Part shown: piece after piece, positions 47,134 to 60,092 of the stretch
Numbering within the stretch: the stretch's first letter is position 1
Layout of the letters: every line of letters begins with the position of its first letter
From: Daucus carota subsp. sativus
Lineage: Eukaryota > Streptophyta > Magnoliopsida > Apiales > Apiaceae
NCBI RefSeq assembly: GCF_001625215.2
Contig: NC_030387.2
Location: forward strand, 34,619,606-34,683,605
Reading direction: 5' to 3'
Length of the DNA stretch: 64,000 nucleotides
Translations under genes and position numbers: made by a program
Notes under the pieces: generated by a model
Told to the model about the DNA's origin: nothing
Seen by the model: the letters and a program-made list of their open reading frames with translations, nothing else
Database searches by the model: none

Positions 47134-47391
47134 CTCCATCCGTCCCTTTTTACATGTCCATTTTGACTTTTGATCAATCAAATTGATTATATTTTGACTG
47201 AACTTTACATATATCAGATAATTGAGAAAAATAATAAAAATTATATCACTAAAAAGTATAATTAATCTATTTTAATATGCAACTTTCAGATTTTAGAAAT
47301 GATGAGTAGATAATTTGTAATGTTTAGTCAAAAAATGGTCAATTCCACTCTTCGAAAAGCAAAATAGACATGTAAAAAGAGACGGAAGGAA
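47134..47391. mobile_element. Stowaway-type MITE
   Basis: Ends CTCCATCCGTCCCTTTTTAC and GTAAAAAGAGACGGAAGGAA, with inverted subterminal ATGTCCATTTTG / CAAAATAGACAT. One TA flank has mutated to TG. Confidence 0.75.
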
Positions 47392-48084
47392 TATAAATTT
47401 AAATTTGAAATTATTTGAGGTTATACTATCAAAGGTGACCCCCCGATAGTCTGGCAGGCCAGGTAGGGAGGCCCAATATCTGGACCCAAAAAATGCATCT
47501 GGAATCGTCTATTGAGTAGTCTCCTTTATTTTCAAATGGCATATAAGTTGGATATGATTGTTTATTTATTTAACGTCTTTTTCAATACGTTTGTGTTATT
47601 TTTCATACATTCTAAAATATTTTAACCATATCACCAAAACTGACTTACTGAAGTATATAATCTATGAAAACTGTCGGATTATCCAATAATATATATAGTT
47701 GAATATTATTTATAAAAAATGATTATAATTATATCATCAAAAATCTAAAAAAGTTGTACGAGAAGTCAAAACGATATATAAAAACTTAAATCAACCTGAT
47801 ATATAAACAGCCTAGGATGATGCCATATGAACACCACAGAATTACTTATGTAATTTTATTTTTGGACTTATTCTCTCTTATTTTGTTCATGCATATTATA
47901 TCAACATGAGTTGCGAAGTAATATGACCTACGGCTACAGTAGAATTATAATGTGTTTAAATGGAATTAAGAGTGTATATATGAGCACTTAAAACTTAAAT
48001 TATCGATTTTTGTTGTGAGATTTAAATACATTGTCCATACTCCATACAGTAGATCTGCTGTTTGTCAAGTTTATATACTATAAT

Positions 48085-48931
48085 CAGTGGCGGAACCAGA
48101 GGGGAGCTAGAAGATGCTAGAGCCCCCCCTAACCTCGAAAAAACAGTGTAAATTTTTTTCCCAGCCCTCGCTGAATTATTCATGTCAATATAATTTAGGA
48201 CACTTAGATCGAGTTCAAGAGATGCCTTATAATATGTCTCAAAATTTAGGGTATTTGATGAAAAATGTTGATCCAACAATATCCCAGTGATGCCTTCTAT
48301 CACTAGAACAACCTCTTGAAGCCTTATTTATAAAACATCTATCTCCTTGTTATATCCTATATATTATAATTAATATATTGTTATACATACTCTCTTTCTC
48401 TCTCTACTTTGAACTTGCTCTTAGTCTAAAGAGAGTCTGATTAACAAATACATTCAAACAAATACACTCATAAGTCATACGCACACACTCTCATGAACTT
48501 GGTCTTCCTTTACCGTCGAGAAACGACACTACTCTAACTCAGCTTCTCATTGCGATAAATTCATTCGGCCGCGAACCCGTGACAATATGCTCAGTTGCGC
48601 TCTCCTTTCCACCGGTCGGCTCCCAGTGCCCACTGCCCATAGGCTTAATATTTCCTGCAATGGAGTTCTTGCGGGAAGGACAAACCGGGCCTTTAGTGGT
48701 CCTTATCTTATCACGCTACACAAGGAGATGGAGACATCTTGAAAAGGAATGGTGAAAACCCATGTCACTTAGAACTGGTTGCTTACGCTTTTTCGGAGGT
48801 CTACAGTGACGTAAAAAAGTCGCTATTCTAAGTAAAAACCCATGTCACTTAGAACTGGTTGCTTACTCTAACCCATGTCACTTGCTTCCAAATTTAAGCC
48901 CCCCTAAATATTATTCCTCGTTCCGCCACTG
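48085..48931. mobile_element. hAT-type element, 847 bp
   Basis: Ends CAGTGGCGGAACCAGAGG and complement-like CCTCGTTCCGCCACTG, perfect 8-bp duplication ACTATAAT (48077-48084, 48932-48939). The interior (48540-48900) is less AT-rich and includes a direct repeat of AACCCATGTCACTTAGAACT (about 48759 and 48839). No intact gene was seen; it may carry captured sequence. Confidence 0.88.
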
Positions 48932-48939
48932 ACTATAAT

Positions 48940-50055
48940 TTCTAGTTATGGTTTGCTCTAAACATTAGAACTTAGAAGTATATATAATAATATTTCCCAT
49001 GCTGCAGTGTGCGAGATTTTCATATGAATTTTTTTTTTTTTTAAACAAATTTTCATATGAAGTTATGAAAACAACTATAAATCAATCTCTAGTCTGGATT
49101 GGAAATTCGCTGAGAGACATGACAAAATAGATATGGCCCAGTCGCCGAAAATGTATATACATGCACAGTAGCCTTTATGGAAATCATGAGATATTCAACC
49201 TAAATACGTGATCATAAGTTTGTTTGATTATTTGTACGTAATTTTAAATATTTTGATTATATAATAAAAATTAATATTTTAGAAAAAATTCTAAATAAAA
49301 ATATAGAGTCAATTACAACCTACAACCTAGAACGAAAACAGATTATTCCAATTATATTGAATATAATATTGAGTTTCATCCAATTATATTTTGGTGGTGA
49401 AAAAGTGTAACCCTGTTTTGACTGGGACAACTCTCACACTCTTATCCAATTATATTTTCTTGGAAAGTCATTGTATCCAGTTATATTTATTTGCAATATC
49501 ATAATTTTGTAAAATTATAAAAAAAACAGATGTTTATTTGTGAAAAAATGACTAAACAACAATTTTTTCAAAATAAAACGCCATAGTTTTGATATTTTAT
49601 ATCAAACTTAAGTTTCTTCCATTGTTATTAAAATTAGGAAAAAATGGGTTTCAACCAATTTCAACATGATATTATTGACATATAAACTCTGGGAATTGTG
49701 TTAATATAGTGTGGAATGTGAGTCATCATGTTATTGTAGAATACTCAGATATTAAGATGTGATTTGCATGGAACTTGTATTATGACTTATATACTTCGAA
49801 AAATAGAATCAACTGACTAAAATTATGAAAATGTTACGGAGTATGTGATAGTGGCAAAGGTCTACCGCCTATCTTCTGCGGTCTTCGAGTTTAGAATTTA
49901 TATTTCCGTTCATTTTAATCGGCAGATATAGGAATTTGCACGACATTCGTCACACCGATCTGGATACTTGCGGAAATGCCCTCAATCCAAATTATCTCAT
50001 TTGCATTTCTACTGTGTAGGGCTCTAATTCAAGATGGAAATCGTTTCCCCCAATC
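48940..50055. other. Intergenic, no gene seen
   Basis: AT-rich spacer between two hAT-type elements. Confidence 0.5.
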
Positions 50056-50997
50056 CAGGGACGAAGCCAGCAAACGTCTGTAAGGGGAGCCGAAAAAATT
50101 AAAAAAAAATTCTTCCATACAGTAAAATTTTTCATCAGCACTGTAAAATATTCATTATAAAATAAATACAAAAATACTAGTAAAAAAATTATAGTAGAGC
50201 TTTGCGTTCTTTTAAATCAGGAAATCAAATTTATAATAGTGTCAACAAAAATATTTAGCTATTTCTCTTTAAATATATTTAAGTATAAATGGTCAGGAAA
50301 CTCATCATAATAACTCTAAGTTATAGTAATCTTTAATTAGCAAGTAACACACATTATATGAAATTGTATTTTGACAATATCTCAAAAATTAAATATTATG
50401 TTTATTATACTTACTCCTTTTCAAAAAAAATGTTTATTATACTTAAAAAAATATTATACTTATTTAGAAGACGACAAGTTATAATTTAAATAAGTAAAAA
50501 TATTACCTGGATGATGAATTTAAATTGAAGATGAGTAGATCAATATTAATATTAAATAATAAATTTATAATGCACGAGGACTAACTATTCTATGAAAATG
50601 AAGAAGTGAAGTGAGGTATAAGTTTTTTGGATAAGACCTCCACCAAAGATTCTTTAAAGAATCATATTGACATTTATATTTATCACATATCACATTTTAC
50701 GATCTTTCCTTTTAAATTAGTATAATTGTATATATATCCATATTTTTGTTTATTTTTATTTTTAAATTTGGTCTAATACAAAAAATTAGAAAAATCTAAG
50801 AATTAAAACTTTATTTTACAATGTTAAATATTTTTTAGAGGCGAACAAATATTTTTTGAGGGGGGCCAAATTTTTATATTTATATAAATATATAGATAAA
50901 ATACAATTTTTTTCAAAATTATATAATAAAAATTACAATACTATGGAAACCCTAAGGGTGCCATGACCCCTTCTGGCCCTATGTAGCTTCGTCCCTG
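50056..50997. mobile_element. hAT-type element, 942 bp
   Basis: Ends CAGGGACGAAGCCAG and AGCTTCGTCCCTG. Flanks CCCCAATC (50048-50055) and CCCCCATC (50998-51005) form an 8-bp duplication with one mismatch. The interior is AT-rich and non-coding. Confidence 0.8.
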
Positions 50998-52497
50998 CCC
51001 CCATCAATGATCGCGTCTTTTAGTAACTATTTTCTTCCCCTTAATGGTTGTGTCTTCCACACACTAGTCACTTGCCCCAATGGTTGCATCTTTTACAGGT
51101 AAATCCTGTGCGGATAATACCATACACGGGCTAAGATACTGTCTCAAATTCACACACTATCTTCTAATATTGTGTACTAAGTAGGGAGTTTTCACAAAAA
51201 CAATTTCTTTATTCTCAAGATAAGGGTATGGTTGCGTACATTGTATCTTTCGTAAAATAAAATTTAAACTCAAAGAAATTGGAATGGATTTATTTATTTA
51301 TAGACCTGCATTTGCTATTTAACTTGTGAACGGCTTGAGTGCTTTGACACAATTGTAAAACCATAACGCTGAAATTTTAGGGAACAATGCTCTCGGACTT
51401 GAACAAAAGAATGACAAGTTGGGATAGACTAGTGGTTAGATATATGCGATAGAATTTCAACAAGTAGGGCCAGTATAGTCTATATAACAACAGTTTTCAC
51501 AATACAAAACAAAATACTTTGTAGGGTCCGGTGGTTAACAAGATTTCCATTCCAGACCCGTGAATCTCCCTGTCGATGCTTATAACACTAGTATATATTT
51601 TCAAATTACTTGGAAATGTATGATCATATCCGACTCAATTAGGTTTTATTCGTTTGAGAAAACCACTGATGAAGTTTCTGATAATGTTATTGGAATCTCT
51701 CAATTTCTTACAATTTTCAGAGGCAAAAATTCGAGCTTCAATGGAATTATCATGCATATATATGTAGAGGGTCCTGACATAGGTATTTTAATAGTATATA
51801 TTTAACGAAAAGAAAATGTTATACAATTTCATATATGAGTGCTACTATATCCAGCAAAAAAATTGTCTAATCTTTCAATTTTTCACATGCAGCGCTTTTT
51901 CTTTAACTAAAATTTCACAAATGTCATTCACGAATAAATATTCAGATCAGATTATGACAAATCAAGTAAACTACAACGACATTATTTACGAATAAATTTG
52001 ACTGTATTAAATTTATGAAATATTCAAGAATCAAATCCTCTACCTCTTGAAAGTCTTGTACAATTAAGATTATACTATTTGAAACTTTGCTGTCCAAGAT
52101 GGCCTAAACATTAGCATGTGGCTTGTATCATATATGGTAGTTAGTTCCTTCAAGTGAGTTTCCTAGGAAGTAATGGTGCTAAACACAAATATAGAAGCTT
52201 ATCATCTCTACAGGCTACACAGATTGAGAAATGTTAATGGAACATCCTTAGTTGTAAAACTTCTGATAATCCCCTTGAGTATCTACTGCACGTGAAGTCT
52301 CTATAATTTCTCATGCAATAGAAAACAGTGGGGTCTAAAGCCAGCCTTCTTCTTTTGTTCCCTTCCCAACCTCCAACTCTCAAGAATCTCCCCCACTCTT
52401 CTCTATTTCCCTCTTTACTTTCCCTCATTTCTCTTTGCTCTTCCTAAGCCCCCTCCATTCTCTATACTCCTTATCTTTTTTATCTTCCAAACTACCA
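50998..52497. other. Intergenic and promoter of the aspartyl protease
   Basis: No gene was recognised; the 81-codon frame at 51560-51805 has no motif. The last 150 bp before 52498 are CT-rich (CTTCTTCTTTTG, TCTCCCCCACTCTTC), consistent with a plant 5' leader. Confidence 0.5.
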
Positions 52498-54240
52498 ATG
52501 TCTCCACTTATGACCCTCTTAACTTTCACCATCCTGTCATTTCTTTTGAATGATGTTGCAGTGATCAGCAGTGCTGGTGTTAGTGCTGCAGATTCCGCGG
52601 TCCACGGAGAAAAGGAAACCCTCCGGTTGAGCAAACTGGAATGGAATTATCACAGGATCAGCAACAACCATCCAAGTTTGTTGTCTCTGGAAACAAGTGA
52701 GTTGTTTTGTTGTTCATTATTAGCATTGATTGGTTTACTTTAGCTGTATTCTTTTTTATTCTCAAATATATCTTCTAAACTACTTTTGAGCTTTATGAGT
52801 GAGTGCTAAGTAACTATTAACATAAAGCTAGTTAGATAACTTAGGAAATAATGTTGTAATATATTAGAATTTTAGGTACTGGCGCCTAGCTAATGAATTA
52901 TAAACTGTGCATGCATAAAGATGTATCATGTATAATATGGATTGGATCAGTTCTCACTAGCTTGGACTTCAGGGACAGAGAGAGGGGCAATTATTTTAGA
53001 AATGCAGCACAGAGATAACTTGTTAAAGCCTATTCGTGACTGGAACCAAAGGCTTCAAAAGCACCTTATTGATGATGATATCCGTGTTCGTTCAATTCAG
53101 TCTCGAATTAGAAAGAGGGTAACTGGTAAATCACAAGTGGTTTCAGAAGCTGAGATTCCCATCACTTCTGGTGTCAAGCTTCAGACTTTAAATTATGTTG
53201 TTACAGTTAATTTGGGTGGTGAAAACATGACTCTGATTGCGGACACGGGGAGTGACCTGACATGGGTTCAATGCCAGCCTTGCAAATCATGTTATGATCA
53301 ACGAGAGCCTCTCTTCAACCCCTCTGTATCTCAGTCATATCAGTCGGTTCCTTGTGGTTCCTCCAGCTGTAACTCCCTACAATTTGCCACGGGAAATTAT
53401 GGGATATGTGGAACCAATCCTCCAACATGTCAATACGTTGTCAACTATGGTGATGGTTCATACACTCGTGGAGAGCTTGCCCGTGACAGCCTCCTCCTTG
53501 GAAACACACCGGTTAAAGATTTTGTATTTGGCTGTGGACGGAACAATAGAGGCCTGTTTGGAGGAGTTTCAGGTCTTATGGGTCTTGGAAGGAGTGATCT
53601 TTCATTGGTTTCTCAAACTTCTGGTACATTTGGAGGACAGTTTTCCTACTGTCTGCCTGTAACACATGCTCAGGCGTCGGGCTCACTAACTCTAGGCGGG
53701 GATACTTCAGTTTACAGGAATTCTACACCGATTACTTACACTAATATGGTTCAAAACCCGCAGCTCTCAACTTTCTATCTATTAAATCTTACTGGAACTA
53801 CTATAGGCGGGGTAGCTTTACAGTCTCCAGCTTTTGGTCAAGGTAACATACTGATTGATTCAGGGACAGTGATTACGAGACTCCCTCCATCGATTTATAG
53901 TGCTGTGAAGGCTGAGTTTCTCAAGCAATTCACAGGGTATCCTCAGGCGCCAAGATTCTCAATATTAGACACTTGCTTTAACCTTTCTGGATATGACGAA
54001 GTTAACATTCCTACGATGACTATGAATTTTGAAGGCAATGCTGAGTTATCTGTGGATGTGCAAGGGATTTTCTATTTTGTAAAGACGGATGGATCTCAAG
54101 TCTGTTTGGCCCTCGCAAGCCTCATGTATGAAGATGAGATTGGGATTATAGGAAATTACCAGCAAAAGAACAATAGGATTATATACAACACTGCCGGGTC
54201 GACACTGGGTTTTGCAAAAGAAACTTGCAGTTTCAATTAG
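52498..54240 (+). CDS. Nepenthesin-type (A1) aspartyl protease, secreted
   Basis: Two exons, 52498-52696 and 52973-54240, phase-1 intron, 488 residues. A signal peptide (LLTFTILSFLL, residues 6-16) and a propeptide of about 130 residues precede the protease. Catalytic motifs are DTGSDLTW (Asp at about residue 157) and IDSGTVITRLP (Asp at about 362). The flap Tyr is in NYGDGSY (about 225). The Cys-rich CQPCKSCYDQ insert after the first motif is the nepenthesin mark. N-glycosylation sequons NMT and NLT are present. Closest Arabidopsis groups are the atypical At5g10770-like proteases; members act in the apoplast or plastid in senescence and defence, but the substrate here is unknown. The ATG at 52498 is the first in frame and gives a good signal peptide. 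It is convergent with the folate transporter gene. Confidence 0.9.
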
Positions 54241-55667
54241 TTCACATAGATAGTGACTGAAGGTGAAGAAGAGGGTTAGTCGTTGGGAATACATTTCTGC
54301 AAAGAAACACGACAAACTCCTTCGCTATGGGGGATATTATTAGGAGTCAATTTTTATTTTCGGGCACCAAAATCTGATCTGGGATTACGCCATAGATTAG
54401 TAAATTTAGTTTGTTAATTTGAAGAATGTTGTCTAAATGTGTTGTACTCATTCTGTCTGCAGAGTGTGTGTGAACTAAACTGTATATTCACATGTTAATA
54501 ATATATTTTATTTATCTAAAACGGAATTAAACTACCAACATGACAAAGGATACCATTTAATATACCAGGATTTTTTGAAGTAAACAAAGTTATACTAATA
54601 AAGCTCAATTACAGATGCAAATGACAATATTGTCAGAAAATGTAGAATCTGTAAGAAGTTACAGACTTGAAACAAAGAATTCGAGTACACAGCGGACCTA
54701 CAATTTAGAACTCAGATTCAAAGATTCTGAATTGTGCAATTCTTAATTAACCCTAGTCCTGCATCAGGCAAAAATCTAATTATCTCACTGCTTCCACATG
54801 TTGGGCAACAAGAGAACTACCAGCTTCTAAGAGATACCAAGCAACAATTTCAACGGGAATTAGGGATCTTTATGCAGTTCAAATTGATTTCAACACTGAT
54901 TTTGAAGTAGATACTAGCTATACGTATACTAATCTCAACTCCCTGACTGATTCCAGACACGATCATCACACAGAAAACAGAACTTCAGACACGCATCACC
55001 AAGGATTTCAATTAACAAACAAGCTCCTCGTCCGCTCTCTTCTATTCCCAGAATATTGCGTATAAGAGCAGCTTCTCTTCCATAGTAAAACTTCTTACCT
55101 GAAGGAATTTTTGTGATAGATTGTCCCAAGCCAGAGTACCATATTACTGGTATAAAATGTATGTCTAAACAGGAACATCTAGTTTAGTATTGAACCTACT
55201 TCTTGCAATCAACCTACTGCAATTTTATGTGCACTAGAAAACATAAGAAAGTAATTGCTGATAGAAGCTGTCAATGACCAGGACTCGCCAAATACAAAAT
55301 TTTGAAATATTATTTAATATAATTGAACTCGTAATTTACTGACATAGGATATTCTGATCTTTATACTTTAAACTGAACACTACAGGCGAATAGCAGAATT
55401 TTAAAATCATTACAAATTTATAGAATTTGAGCTTAGGCATGAATTGCAAAAAGGAATGACCAGCTCAGCAGATCTTTTCTAAGAGGCTACACTTCCTCAT
55501 TTGTGATGGGCATGATACATGTAATTTCACTGTTGCTAGAGTAGATGTAAGTATAAGAGTATGCAAAAACTATACTACAAATCTGCATAGCCCGGGTCAG
55601 AATTTGATAAATTCTAAGCGGTTGGCGAGTGTAGTTTCCCGGAACTTTCATCCACAAGCTGCAAAAA
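54241..55667. other. Shared 3' region between convergent genes
   Basis: Holds the 3' untranslated regions of the protease (plus) and the transporter (minus). No further gene was seen. Confidence 0.5.
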
Positions 55668-58600
55668 CTATGTCCCGGTAATGAGTGAGGCCATTTCCAT
55701 GTTCTCGGAAATCATGGTATCAGCCTTTTTGGGAGTCAGCATCTCGCTTGGAAGAATATTTTCACTGGGATCACCTGTGGGTATTAGAAATAGAAGCCCG
55801 ATTGGAAGAAGTCTAAGAATGCTCCGGATTAAAATGGCCAGCCACAGGTTGTCAAATTGTGTCCGGGTGATATTCAGAATGTGGAGAAGAAGGCCACCAG
55901 CCCAAGAGGATGTGAGAATCCCAACATGATCAATCGACATAAGCAGAGCAAAGAAAGTGCCTTCTATACCTGAAGGACAAAGCTTAGAACTGAGGACAAG
56001 AATAGGCATCCACTTAAGACGACCAATAATTTTGTGAAAGAACTCATCAAATACAACAAAAAGGAAATCTGGTACACCAAATCGCAAGTTTATTCTTAAA
56101 ACCAATATCAACTCCAACAGCCCTGAAGCACAATATAGCAATTGCGACCAAAACAGTACTTGACGGAAAGGGTGACTTTTAAAAATATTCTGATAAAGAA
56201 GAACCCCCACTAGGGAGCCAACTGCACCAACAGAGAATACGGATCCAATAACCTCCTGCATAAAAGGATGACAAATGATAAAGTCGGTTTATGTAGTTGA
56301 GCCTACATATATTGTTAAAGGTTTGCAGAAAGATAACAACTTACAGACTTCTTGATAATAATTAACTAAACCTATTTAATATGAACAATTGAACACACGC
56401 TATCTAAGAAAATAAATTCTTTACAGTTCAGTTTTGTCGGATTTTGTGTAACTGCGCAACTACACATGATATAGTAGACTTTGTGCAGGCGGTCAATTCA
56501 GCTATCATTTATATTCTTTCAACACTCATTCTACTTTGTATTAGTACTCTTATATATCATAATCATTTTCGAACTGCTAGTAAAGTGTTCCTAATGAAAA
56601 AAAGGGAGAACAAGTATATACCTGGGAAAAAGACGGGCCTGCTTTGGCATCTGTATACCAATAAAACATCCCTTCATGAATGTTTATGCTCACTGCAAGT
56701 GATATGTACATATATAAACACGGTCTCCAAATATGTCGGGATTTCAGGGCTGTCCACATTGCCCTTCCAGCATCCATAACTTTTTGGTTCACCTATTTTA
56801 GAACAAGCTGTTATTGTAAACACAGTCTAGTACTCTAGTCTCATGTAAAATAATAGAAAAGTGCAATCTTACCCGTCTATAGCCAACACTATGGACACGG
56901 GGTTCACGGAGTATCATTCCAACTAAAACCACCAGTCCACAAGGGATTGCTAGGATTCCAAATACACCCTGCAAATGAAGGTCAATTGTTAGTGGTCAAC
57001 AGGAACCTCTGACCTGAAGACTGAATTAAATTTGATGCACCCTTAAATCTCAGCTAAGATATGACTACAGATTTAAAACCATAAAAAAAAACTGGAATTG
57101 ATATCCATAGCCTTAAAGAGAGTAGAATAAACCTTCGGCCCAACTATATGAACAAGAAAGCCACTGATCAAAAATCCAACCAGTGCACCTGTAGAGGAGC
57201 TAACACCACACAAGCTCTGCATGTCACCAGCAAGTGAAGGATGGCTTATACTGTTCTCTGTCACACATGCATCAATCGTCACATCTGCTATTGCTACCCC
57301 AGCACTACCGGCCATGAGAGACAGTATGGCAAATGTAAGGGTCAAATTCTTATGCAATGCCAATGTAAGCATGGCAGCAACACCAATAACACCTAAAATC
57401 AACAGGGTACGAATTTGTGAATCATCTGCAAGTACAAGAAGTCCTATATAATTTGTTTTTTACGAGTAGTACTATATAATTCATTTATTAAATTCCCTTG
57501 CTGACTTTTTTGTTGGCAAGTGTGTGGGAGGGGGTGCTAGTGAGTAGTGACACAAACATCTGACTAGTGCAGCATGAACATGAACATTTTACTAGATACA
57601 AAAAGAAAACAAACACTATCTCAGGTTACATATTCAGGTCCCTAGCTAAACAAGTTAGTCTAGTCTTTAGTATCTGATATGCTGAATATTGGCCACATTT
57701 TTTTGTATGCAGGTAGTATCTCTTTCTGCCAAATTATAGTACATTTGTACCTCTGGACTGATGACAGGTTAAATATGCATAACAAAGCAGTCATCTCCCT
57801 GAAATTAAGCCACTACAACATACATTCACATTTGTTCAGTCGCTCATCATTATCATCAATGTACTAAGTTACACATTAAGCAGGCTTTGGCCGATTGTAT
57901 CAGACAATGAAAATCACTACCTCACTTACTAAAGAGGGCTTATCCATATATCAATGTGACATACGAAGAGTGACACAATGATTGGTTTGTAGTCGATCTT
58001 TTTGTAAATCCCAAGTTTTGATGATGACACACTTTAGCAAGCTATTATCTTTTTCAGCTTAACATAATGTATTTACTCTGTTACAGCCTGCTATATTGTA
58101 TTGACAATCTAACCCTGCAGGATTTATAAGTAACAGATAGATAGCAAGCTATTTTAGCTTGACATACTGTTATAGCCTGCTGCTTTGTATTTCTAACCTT
58201 GTGTTGCAGGAATTTTACTATAACAGAATTATAGCGAGCTGTTTTATGATAGCAAGCTATAATAGAGTCCTACCAGAAGCAGAACACTTCAAAGATTGCA
58301 GCTGTTGACTTCTACAATTTATAGGACTTAAGGTGTACGTTTTCTAATCTGAATATGAGTTAAATATACATATTATAAGCTCAGATTATTTAAATGAAAA
58401 CGTTTCCTAAATTCAAGGAAGTGGTTATGCTTTAAACTTATCTTTTTCAAACACATTTCCTTATCCCATTTTAATAGGGACTGTTGCTTCAAACGTCTTT
58501 CTAAAACTCAGTCTTCTATTTCTATGGAGTATAATATTGAACTAACAACCTGCAACGTTCACTTGTGCAACGTTCATGGAGGTTTGTTTCAATATAGCCG

Positions 58601-60092
58601 TTATAGTTTTCAGTATATATACGGCTTGCTGTTTTCAAGTATAGTTAACAACTCACCATCTTGAAAACATTCTGAAATTCTCTTCTGAGCTTATATCGTG
58701 TGTTTGATTCATATCTTATTAGAGAATATAGTTTGAGTTGTAATCTCTCATTGTTATTCAAAGTTGTATTTGATTAGTCACTAAAGCTAGCGGGGTTCTA
58801 AGTATAGAACAAAGGGGGAGTTAGATAGAATTAGTCTTCACAAGGTCTGAGGTGCTAAGGTTCGAGGAACAAGGTGAATTCAAGGAGGGAAGCTCAAGGA
58901 ATTCAGAGGTTCAAGAACAGGTGCACAGGGGGCTAAAGTGTCGAGCTGTTTTCTGTCTGCTCAAGGTTTCAGCAAGCTGCTTTAGGTGACTGGGTAAAGG
59001 GAGATATATTATTATTCTGTAATTGTTGGATTTTCAGTAATAATATATTCTCTTACCAAGTTGGTAAGGGACCAGGACGTAGACCATTAGACATAGGGGT
59101 CGAACCTGGCTAAAATTGCTTGTGTCTGATTTATATTTCTGCAATTTACTGTTTTGCATAATAGCCTGCTATAATCACACTTGATCTGAAAACAGTAAGC
59201 TGAAATATTCGGTAAAGTTTAAAATTGATATAGTCAGCCATTTACACCTATTCAACCCCCCCCCCCCCCCCTTCTAGGTGTATTTACACTTTTCAGCTGC
59301 GGTATGTTCAGATATATGTATAGGTGAACATAATATTCAACTTAATATATCAACCACATAAAAAAAAATTGATAACTCTTCAACTCAAAGTTCATGTATT
59401 CTATAGTCTCCACTCTCTTCACCTACTACTAGATACCCTGCTTAACACTTGCTGCAATGGATTGTCAATTTGATTCTAATTTTATTAGCATATTACCCGA
59501 ATCAGGAGCACAAATTTGTTAATCAGTAGGAAAGGGGAGGAATCATCTGTAGAAGTCCTAACAAACTAGCCATACCCATCCCGGAATCTTGAACTACCAA
59601 GATACCATAAATGTTCGGTTGACTTTTCATTATAATCAGCTAAAATAACACATTAAAGAATCACAGTACAAAACCACAATTTGATTCACTACATTCACAC
59701 TGCAATACTAAAAATATGGAAAATTTACCAGCAAACAGGAAATAGGGGCGCCTTCGATATCCAGCAATGGGAATCACATCAGTCAAAATACCCCAAACAG
59801 GCTTAATTATCCAAGGAATTTGAACTAAACCAAGATAGACTTGAGCTTCAGAAGGCTGTAATTTCTGCACATCTTTCATATAATACTGTATGCTAACCTT
59901 ATTCAAACCAATAGCAACCCCCTGATTAATACCATACACAATAATCACACCACACACAAAGCTCCATTTCAACTCCTTGCCAAGCATTCTAAACCAATAA
60001 ACAGGCCCCATTATCAACCCCAAAATTCCCTCTTTTTGTTTCTTCTCTTTTTGCACTTGTGGCCCATGATTCAGTGCTTCTTCTTCTTCCAT
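55668..60092 (-). CDS. Folate-biopterin transporter (BT1 family)
   Basis: Five minus-strand exons (59729-60092, 57133-57392, 56873-56968, 56622-56792, 55668-56255) give 492 residues. The family is part of the major facilitator superfamily, moves folates or pterins across membranes, and has about 12 membrane spans. Recognisable stretches are [35 protein letters not shown] and [12 protein letters not shown] in exon 1, [17 protein letters not shown] and [13 protein letters not shown] in exon 2, and [17 protein letters not shown] in exon 5. The length equals the usual 480-510 residues. It lacks the long plastid transit peptide of FBT1 and fits the FBT2/3-like group, probably in the plasma membrane or vacuole (inferred). 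Intron 1 is 2.3 kb and contains a solo LTR. The ATG at 60092 opens with an acidic MEEEE, and all five exons keep frame. Confidence 0.9.
58003..59288 (+). mobile_element. Solo LTR in intron 1 of the folate transporter gene
   Basis: 1,286 bp, TGTAAAT...ATTTACA ends, 5-bp duplication CTTTT (57998-58002, 59289-59293). No PBS, PPT or second LTR flanks it, so it is a recombination product. It carries, near its 3' end, the loop sequence TTCAAC-C(n)-TTC seen in the Sirevirus-like LTR, with 16 C (59256-59271). It is in opposite orientation to the host gene. Confidence 0.85.
59243..59282 (+). promoter_or_regulatory. LTR-end hairpin with C16 loop
   Basis: Arms TACACCTA and TAGGTGTA pair over 8 bp around TTCAAC16TTC. 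Position and loop match the hairpin at 27068-27100, but the stem bases differ on both sides. Confidence 0.65.

Noticed and set aside
51560..51805. 81-codon frame upstream of the aspartyl protease
   Set aside because: No homologue-like motif, no splice partner and AT-rich context.
53294..53662. 122-codon plus-strand frame inside the aspartyl protease
   Set aside because: Alternative frame of exon 2, which carries the catalytic motifs.
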